Source of the DNA: Parietichytrium sp. I65-24A
Taxonomy: Eukaryota; Sar; Bigyra; Thraustochytrida; Thraustochytriidae
Reading direction: 5' to 3'
DNA: 64,000 nucleotides
Assembly: GCA_012862575.1 (NCBI GenBank)
Contig: BLSF01000010.1
Coordinates: 186,001-250,000, forward strand
Positions 58,528 to 64,000 of the stretch are shown one piece after another. The position numbers were made by a program, and so were the translations under genes. Position 1 is the stretch's first letter; every line of letters begins with the position of its first letter. Under the pieces are notes generated by a model. That model did not search any database and was not told where the DNA came from. It worked only from the letters and a program-made list of their open reading frames with translations.

Positions 58528-59642
58528 ATGTTGTCTTCGTCGCGGAAGAGCCTGGCAAGGCTGGTCGTCTCGGAGCGCCACGCGTACAGGTGCAAGTACA
58601 GGTACACATACAGATACCGAAACGCACACAGACACAGGTGCCTGAGCGACGCGGCCTCGAGCCGTGGGGCTGGAGACACCAGCCTGGAGGTGCAGAACGG
58701 TGTGGCGCTGCTCAAGCTGAATAGACCGTCGCGGATGAATGCGCTGAGCACAGACATGGGCGAACGCATCAAGTCGCTTGCGGGAGAGCTGCGAGAAATG
58801 GACGCCAGAGCGCTGGTGGTGTTCGGGTCCGGCGAAAAGGCGTTCAGCACGGGAAGGGATTTGAAGGACAGTAAAAATCATGATGCGGAGGCTGCTGCCG
58901 CTTATATGCGCCTTGCCAGAGATTCTGTCTTGGCCATGCGCGCATTGCCCATTCCAACTGTGGCTGCGGTGAACGGGTTTGCGTTTGGGTGGGGCATGGA
59001 GCTGGCTCTGGCGTGCGACTTGAGAGTGATGGCACGTGAAGCCGTCTTGTGCTTCCCAGAAACCGGATTGGGAATGTAAGTTCCAGCTTGTGTTGGTTTG
59101 TGGCAAAAAGACCGATGGACGAGAGCTCACTTTCAGGTAATGATTTGATTGTCTTCTCGCTTCATTGGCAAACCATAGTTTCCGTAAGTATTTTGATGGA
59201 TTGGATGGATGCCTTTTCTGTGGATCCGCTGCTTAACTAACTCGGAGACTTGCTTGTGTTTTTTCTCCTTTCTGCAGCTGGAGCGATGGGAACAGTTCTC
59301 CTGCCTAGAATCGTCGGGCCCGCAGTAGCCAAGGACTTGATCTTCACCAGCCGGCGCTTTTCGGGAGGTGAGGCCAAGGAGCTAGGTGTAGCGAACCGGG
59401 TTGCCGACACCAATGTCGAATGTGTGGAGATGGGCATCGATCTCGCACTTCAGATTGCTAAAAACGCCCCGCTAGGTTTAAAAGGCGCAAAGTGCGTCAT
59501 TGACGAAGGATTGGATCTCGACTTTAACGCTCACTGTGCTTTGTCCGACAAACACCGCTTCCCGCTCAACGATACGGAAGATTTCAAGGAAGCCCTCCAA
59601 GCATTCGCCGAGGGCAGAAAGCCAAAGTTTGTTGGCCGCTGA
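58528..59642 (+). CDS. Mitochondrial enoyl-CoA hydratase/isomerase (crotonase family), three exons with a 5-nt microexon
   Basis: Hydrates enoyl-CoA in beta-oxidation or amino-acid breakdown. Exons: 58528-59075, 59179-59183 (five bases, TTTCC) and 59278-59642, total 305 residues. Introns of 103 and 94 bp have GTAAGT donors and TAG/CAG acceptors. Without the microexon the two long exons are out of frame. With it the junction reads ETGLGIFPGAMGTVLLPR, the crotonase active-site loop. The N-terminus (about 1-45) is basic and rich in Arg/Tyr/His, with a YRYTYRYR stretch encoded by a short DNA repeat, and fits a mitochondrial presequence. The oxyanion segment is GEKAFSTGRDLKD. Catalytic Glu candidates are in GMELALACD and FPETGLG. 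The C-terminus AFAEGRKPKFVGR is typical. Substrate range (ECH, AUH-like) is undecided. Confidence 0.93.
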
Positions 59643-60093
59643 CTGCTGACCACAGGCCGCAAAAATATTACCAATCCATCCTCGTAGCTAACTCCCACAA
59701 ACCCGTCCACTTTCCTCTCGCGATACCTATGAAAACGCAGCGTCCCGCTTCCACGGTCGGCGACCCAGAAATTCCTCCTGCCATGGGCATGAGATTGACC
59801 ATGACGAGCTAACACCATGCTACCCGATATACTAAATGTAGCCGTTTCAGTACGCCAACCCACTTTGGCATAAGGCGACCGCGACAAATGGCTCGGGAGC
59901 TCGCTGCTCGCAACGAAGGAGCATCAATCGCGCATCAGCTGTATTGCGCAGTAGGCTTGCGCATTTGTTTCGCGCTCATGTGCTCGTTCTCGCCGTCGTG
60001 ATCTGACGTGCGAAGTGCACAAGTGCACAAGAGCGAGCCACGTGCTCAAGAAAGTTTCGAAGCAGCCACTTCTCTGGACCCCCGCGTGCTCCG
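59643..60093. other. Gap between hydratase and ADD-finger gene
   Basis: 451 bp holding the hydratase 3' UTR and the presumed promoter of the next gene. No other feature is recognised. Confidence 0.5.
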
Positions 60094-62445
60094 ATGAGCG
60101 AACTGGACGCCGCCGCGCGGCTGATGGGGATTTCAACCGACGCCGCCCGAGCAACGTTCGCTGGAAAGACAAGACGCAAAGGAGCGTTAGGCGCCAGGGT
60201 CGAGGTCTCATCTGGCTCACGACCAAGGAGAGAAGGCGGGCTCGTGAGCAAAACGCGGTCATTGCCAGCGCATGCCGCCCGGTTTCAGAGACGCGGAGAG
60301 CTTGAGCCCATCGAGGCGCGGGCCTCCAGAGAGATCAGGGAGGAGCAGCATACTTGTGAGGGAGAAAGCGCGTTCTCGCAGATGCTCAATCGCGAGGCAG
60401 CGGAACGATGCGTGTTGCGGGAGGCGCTCATGACGCGCGTTCGGACTTTGGTGCGGAAAATGGAAGGCCGCGATAGTCGCTCGGACCCCCGCGAGAGCGA
60501 GGGCGCAAAGAAGACTGGCAGGGTGGATTTCCAAGAGCTAGTACAAGCGCTGGATTCGCTCAGGGACGCCACGACTAGTGCGGTGATGGCAGTTCAAAGG
60601 TGGGCGAACGGATTTGTTGACCCGACGCAATATGTGTTTCACGCCAAGGGACAGGACCCCGTGGATGTGTTGCTGGTGGTGGACGGCGGCCTGGACTTTC
60701 TCGAGTTGAGGCCGGAAGTCATGCGCTTGCTGAGGGTAAAGTCTGGCAACGACAGTCTTCGAATGGTAGGAAATCCACTTGGACTACTCGGAACCACCCC
60801 TTCTGGCCTCGAGCAGAGCGCCTTGGAGGTTGTTGAAGAGCACAAGCGCGTGTTTGGGGACCTTCCGCAGCGACGATGCACTTGGTGTGGAAATGTCCCT
60901 CCTGTGCCCGAGCAAGGTGGACAGGAGTTGGTGAGTTGCACTGACAATTATTGTGATAGGAGCAAGTACTGCAGGTATTGCGTGCAGGCAAATTGCGGCG
61001 GGAAACAGGCATACAACCTGATTAAGGTCGAGAAATCCTGGTCCTGCTTTCGTTGCGTCGCCGCAAAGCTTCGAGAACGCGAAGGGCTGCGCGCAATGGA
61101 AAGAGAGAAGACATTGCGTTCGGTGTCGCGCCAGAGGGAAAAGGAACAACTCGAGCTCGAGAGACGTAAGCAGCTATCTGCTCAGCTCCCTCGGAATGTT
61201 GAGCGCCGCAAGAAGGCGTTTCAATTTCTAAAGAAAAGGGCCGCGAAGGCAAGAAAACATCTGACAAAATCTGCCAGGTCAAAAGCAGAGCTTCTCGGCT
61301 TCGTTCTCAAGGCTGAAAGAGTGGTGCAGATGCAAAGACAAGCCAGGGAGGATTTGTGCGGGTTGGCTTCCCAGGCACAAATTCAGCTTGACCAAGACTG
61401 CCTTGCGGCCGAGCTGTGCCAGAAACACAGCGTGTCGGTGGAGGCGTCCGAGGATGGTTCCGACAAAACCTCAGTCGACAACCAAGAGACTGGCAAGGTA
61501 GAACAAAGCGATGAGACGGCTTCTCGCCCCACTGTTGAATCAGGAAATGAGTCTGGTGTGATTGACAACCAGGCGACCGCACAAAGAGAGCAAAAATCAG
61601 TGAGAGAGCTTGCTGCTCATACTCTTAATCCGCAGTCGTCATCATTGGACCTCTTTGAAGTGGAAGAATCGAAGCATTCGGAGACGAACAACCAAGAAAA
61701 AGTCTCACAAGTCGTGCGGGTCGAAGAAGAGTGGCTCCAATTTGGAAAACCTGTTCATATCAGATTTGCTCTCAAAGTATTGTACAATGAGATTTGCCTC
61801 GTAAAAGTCGACTCCACGGCAAGAAATGTAGAGATTGTAGAAGTGAAGGCTTATATTCCTAGCAAAAGGAAACAAATTAGCCGGGTACTCCTGCACAAAT
61901 CCCAAGTCAAAAATGCTGTCCGCCAAAGCGACCTCAAGTATATTCTTCGTCAAAAAGCCGTCGACGAGTTTCAAGCAGATGCAAGAAAGGTTCTTTTGGA
62001 AAGGTCTGAAGCTGCCCGCCACCTTCTGGAGCACAATCGCGAGCAGTACCAGCTTCGAGAGGCTCTAAAGTCCTTGGCGGCTCATCACATGGGACACCAG
62101 GAGCAGCAGGTGCTTGCGCGAAATGCACTTTGCTCCAGAGGAAGATATCTCACTGACCACTTCGCAAGTCAAGTGGAGTTTCGACGACAGTTTAGGGTAC
62201 TTGCGCGTCGAGTTGCAAAGCAGCAAGCGTTACAAGCTCAAGTGTCAGGGGAGCTTTCTAAGCTTGCGAAACAGGCTCAAGCTCATCAAGAACTTCAACG
62301 AGTTATCATTTTAGAACTAACAGGCAAGGCGCAGCACACCAAGGTGCATCTGTTCAATCAAGCAAGATGCAGGTCTCAGTTGATCTCTCTCGCCGAGAAA
62401 GCGAAGGCGCGTTTGCAGACCGAACAACCAGGACCTCCCAAGTAA
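60094..62445 (+). CDS. ADD/PHD-like zinc-finger protein with long coiled coils
   Basis: 783 residues, single exon. A basic N-terminus and a helical region (about 80-250) lead to a cysteine cluster at 262-321: CTWC, SCTDNYCDRSKYCRYC, NCGG, then SWSCFRC. The spacing C-x2-C, C-x4-C-x5-C-x2-C, then W-x-C-x2-C resembles the PHD half of the ADD domain of ATRX/DNMT3, which reads histone H3 tails. The remaining 460 residues are Lys/Arg/Gln/Glu-rich helices with likely coiled coils (330-400, 630-780). There are no helicase or methyltransferase motifs. A chromatin reader or scaffold is inferred. No named family is recognised. The stop lies only 67 bp from that of the neighbouring kinase. Confidence 0.75.
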   Translation: MSELDAAARLMGISTDAARATFAGKTRRKGALGARVEVSSGSRPRREGGLVSKTRSLPAHAARFQRRGELEPIEARASREIREEQHTCEGESAFSQMLNREAAERCVLREALMTRVRTLVRKMEGRDSRSDPRESEGAKKTGRVDFQELVQALDSLRDATTSAVMAVQRWANGFVDPTQYVFHAKGQDPVDVLLVVDGGLDFLELRPEVMRLLRVKSGNDSLRMVGNPLGLLGTTPSGLEQSALEVVEEHKRVFGDLPQRRCTWCGNVPPVPEQGGQELVSCTDNYCDRSKYCRYCVQANCGGKQAYNLIKVEKSWSCFRCVAAKLREREGLRAMEREKTLRSVSRQREKEQLELERRKQLSAQLPRNVERRKKAFQFLKKRAAKARKHLTKSARSKAELLGFVLKAERVVQMQRQAREDLCGLASQAQIQLDQDCLAAELCQKHSVSVEASEDGSDKTSVDNQETGKVEQSDETASRPTVESGNESGVIDNQATAQREQKSVRELAAHTLNPQSSSLDLFEVEESKHSETNNQEKVSQVVRVEEEWLQFGKPVHIRFALKVLYNEICLVKVDSTARNVEIVEVKAYIPSKRKQISRVLLHKSQVKNAVRQSDLKYILRQKAVDEFQADARKVLLERSEAARHLLEHNREQYQLREALKSLAAHHMGHQEQQVLARNALCSRGRYLTDHFASQVEFRRQFRVLARRVAKQQALQAQVSGELSKLAKQAQAHQELQRVIILELTGKAQHTKVHLFNQARCRSQLISLAEKAKARLQTEQPGPPK

Positions 62446-62512
62446 AGGTTCACGGGATGATAAATAATGTATAAATATGGCTTTTCGAAATGTTTTAAAC
62501 TATGAGACGTAC

Positions 62513-63748
62513 TTACACCCGAGGTTGGCCGATCTGGTCCACTCCAGCTTTTCCCGGAAAGTGATCTTCCAAGAACGCTGCAAGCTGATCCACAAAGTAT
62601 TGGCCCATGTGTGCCGGCATGTGCGTAATCAAGTACGGAACAAACCAAATCCAACGACCGGCCCCTCCTTGTTTGTACTCTTCCCAGACCATCTCCACCG
62701 AGGGGCTCCGATCTCCTAGAAGAGTCGAAAGGCGGTTGTAGTACGTGTCGCATACAAGGTCCTTTTCCCAAGCCCTTCGATCTTCCGGCCGAGTATTGGA
62801 GATGAGGTACTGGCCCAGATCCTGTGGTCCTGACCCGATGCCCACCATCTCAAAATCCAGCAGCTTGACATCTCCGTTCTTGAGAACGAAAAGATTGTTT
62901 GGGTAAAAATCCCCGTGCACCAATGTCCACTCGCCACTATAGTAGGTGGCCCAATCAATTTTGGCGATGGAAGCGTCTATGCATGCTACGAGATGCTCTG
63001 GAAGACGCACATTTGTCCATTTAGTCACTTTCTCAGCAAGCAGGTCTTTAGGGGCCTTGCGCTCGCTGGAGGAGTTGAGGTTGTTGTCCAGGAGCTTTTC
63101 GTGGATCTCTGCCCAGGCCCCCTTTACCATATTTTGCGCATCGGTCCAAGCTTTGTCGGCTTCGTCCGATCGATCTCCGAACCAGGCACGTCCGCGAAGA
63201 AAGCTCCACTCGTTCCTCACGTAGTCGTCCATCCAAAACCCAGCGTGCAGAGTTGCCGCGATTTCGAAGGATTTGTTCACCAATTCTTTCTCGTACTCGA
63301 CCGAGTACACGAACCCTTCAGGCCGCTTGCCTTCCCACGCCGCGGGGTGATGGTCCGCCATCATCGAGCCCATGTTGGAACCTTCAAGTTTCTCCATTAG
63401 CAGGAGCTTCTGCCCCGTGGCAAAGTCGCCTTCGGCATAGAACACTTCCGGCAGGCTCTCTTTGAGCTTTTTGGCAGCTTCAAGCTCTTCCACGTGATCC
63501 CCTTTCAAACAATTGAAGAACATTGGTTCGCGCACGAGCCCCAGCCACTTGGACGTCGCTAGCCTTCTCTCATTGTCCCCGGAGAAGGTCTTGATGATCC
63601 TTCGCTTCTCTTGCCCGTCCTCGTGCTTGGTGATGAGGGTCAGGATGTCCCCAGTGTACCCGCCTGACGCGCCGCTGGAATCTTCCACTTGCGCCGACAC
63701 GCAGTCCTTCTCTCCCACCGTCTCGCGAACCCACTCCGCGTCAAACAT
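62513..63748 (-). CDS. APH/CHK-type small-molecule kinase-like protein
   Basis: 411 residues from the ATG at 63748 (the frame extends upstream only from GTG). The fold is that of the aminoglycoside phosphotransferase, choline kinase and ecdysteroid-kinase-like group. A likely ATP lysine lies in RRIIKTFS (Lys53). The catalytic loop is LVHGDFYPNNLFV with Asp280 and Asn285, and the metal-binding segment is VKLLDFEMVGIGSGPQD with Asp298. The region GFVYSVEYEKELV and the Trp-rich HAGFWMDDYVRNEWSFLRGR resemble CHK members. The substrate (choline, sterol or other alcohol) cannot be told. The gene is convergent with the ADD-finger gene. An 8-bp tandem repeat lies directly upstream. Confidence 0.85.
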   Translation of the reverse strand: MFDAEWVRETVGEKDCVSAQVEDSSGASGGYTGDILTLITKHEDGQEKRRIIKTFSGDNERRLATSKWLGLVREPMFFNCLKGDHVEELEAAKKLKESLPEVFYAEGDFATGQKLLLMEKLEGSNMGSMMADHHPAAWEGKRPEGFVYSVEYEKELVNKSFEIAATLHAGFWMDDYVRNEWSFLRGRAWFGDRSDEADKAWTDAQNMVKGAWAEIHEKLLDNNLNSSSERKAPKDLLAEKVTKWTNVRLPEHLVACIDASIAKIDWATYYSGEWTLVHGDFYPNNLFVLKNGDVKLLDFEMVGIGSGPQDLGQYLISNTRPEDRRAWEKDLVCDTYYNRLSTLLGDRSPSVEMVWEEYKQGGAGRWIWFVPYLITHMPAHMGQYFVDQLAAFLEDHFPGKAGVDQIGQPRV

Positions 63749-63783
63749 GGCTGCTCTTCTACCTCCTGCTCTGCCACGACCTC

Positions 63784-63836
63784 CACTCTTCCACTCTTCC
63801 ACTCTGCCACTCTGCCACTCTACCACTCTACCACTT
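63784..63836 (-). repeat. TCTNCCAC 8-bp tandem repeat
   Basis: Six units on the plus strand, TCTTCCAC x2, TCTGCCAC x2 and TCTACCAC x2. They start about 36 bp upstream of the kinase ATG and are purine-rich on its sense strand. Confidence 0.9.
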
Positions 63837-64000
63837 CAAACTACTAGCTAGAGGTGTACTCGAGTACCAAAGAAGTATGGTATGTCACGGGTGTCACGGG
63901 ACTCGAAATCAAAGCTCTTTCTTTCCCTCTCTCTTCCTCCGTGTCTCCTTGTCTCAGCAAATCTTTGTGATGAGTGTGATGAGCTCAATTTGGACCACTA

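Noticed and set aside
1-64000. tRNA, rRNA, CRISPR array or intact transposon
   Set aside because: I scanned the gaps for tRNA B-box-like sequences near GTTCGANNC, long direct or inverted repeats, and transposase, reverse-transcriptase or integrase motifs, and found none that hold up. A covariance-model scan was not possible here.

Overview
This window is nuclear DNA from a compact, mostly intron-poor eukaryote. The evidence is spliceosomal GT-AG introns of 71-226 bp, a Rab GTPase ending in a double-cysteine prenylation signal, ARP3, eIF3g and a cytochrome P450. There are no operons, Shine-Dalgarno sites or bacterial gene order. A unicellular protist, perhaps a stramenopile of the labyrinthulomycete or oomycete kind, fits the gene density, few introns and mid GC content. 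That placement is my inference and is not proven by any single marker.

Twenty-one protein genes are supported. In order they are: thymidylate kinase (-, cut by the window start), eIF3g (+), a membrane RING-H2 protein (+), a giant 3,493-residue ASH/MSP-repeat protein (-), a TruD/PUS7 pseudouridine synthase (+), a Rab5-type GTPase (-, six exons), ARP3 (-, three exons), ATP23 protease (+), a membrane-anchored beta-hydroxyacid dehydrogenase (-), an alpha/beta-hydrolase that looks catalytically dead (-), an unrecognised protein (-), a cytochrome P450 (-), an aspartic protease (+), an unrecognised proline-rich protein (-), a DUF3684/sacsin-like ATPase (-), a CCCH+RING+TPR protein (+), a secreted cPLA2-like lipase (-), a tail-anchored TPR co-chaperone (-), a mitochondrial enoyl-CoA hydratase (+), an ADD-like zinc-finger protein (+) and a CHK/APH-type small-molecule kinase (-).

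The genes alternate between divergent pairs, which share upstream gaps of about 0.7-1.8 kb, and convergent pairs separated by only 67-690 bp. Many upstream gaps carry simple repeats that are purine-rich on the sense strand of the gene. No tRNA, rRNA, CRISPR or intact transposon was recognised. The genes do not form one pathway. They cover translation and RNA modification, endocytic and actin traffic, mitochondrial metabolism, ubiquitin signalling and chaperone functions.

The points most worth a second look are: a 5-nt microexon that restores the crotonase active-site loop in the enoyl-CoA hydratase; an alpha/beta-hydrolase with Gly at the nucleophile and Tyr at the expected His position; an eIF3g whose zinc knuckle is replaced by a charged helix; three UBM-like motifs inside a CCCH/RING/TPR protein; and hidden first exons rebuilt for thymidylate kinase and ATP23. 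No single, clearly new multi-gene system is visible.
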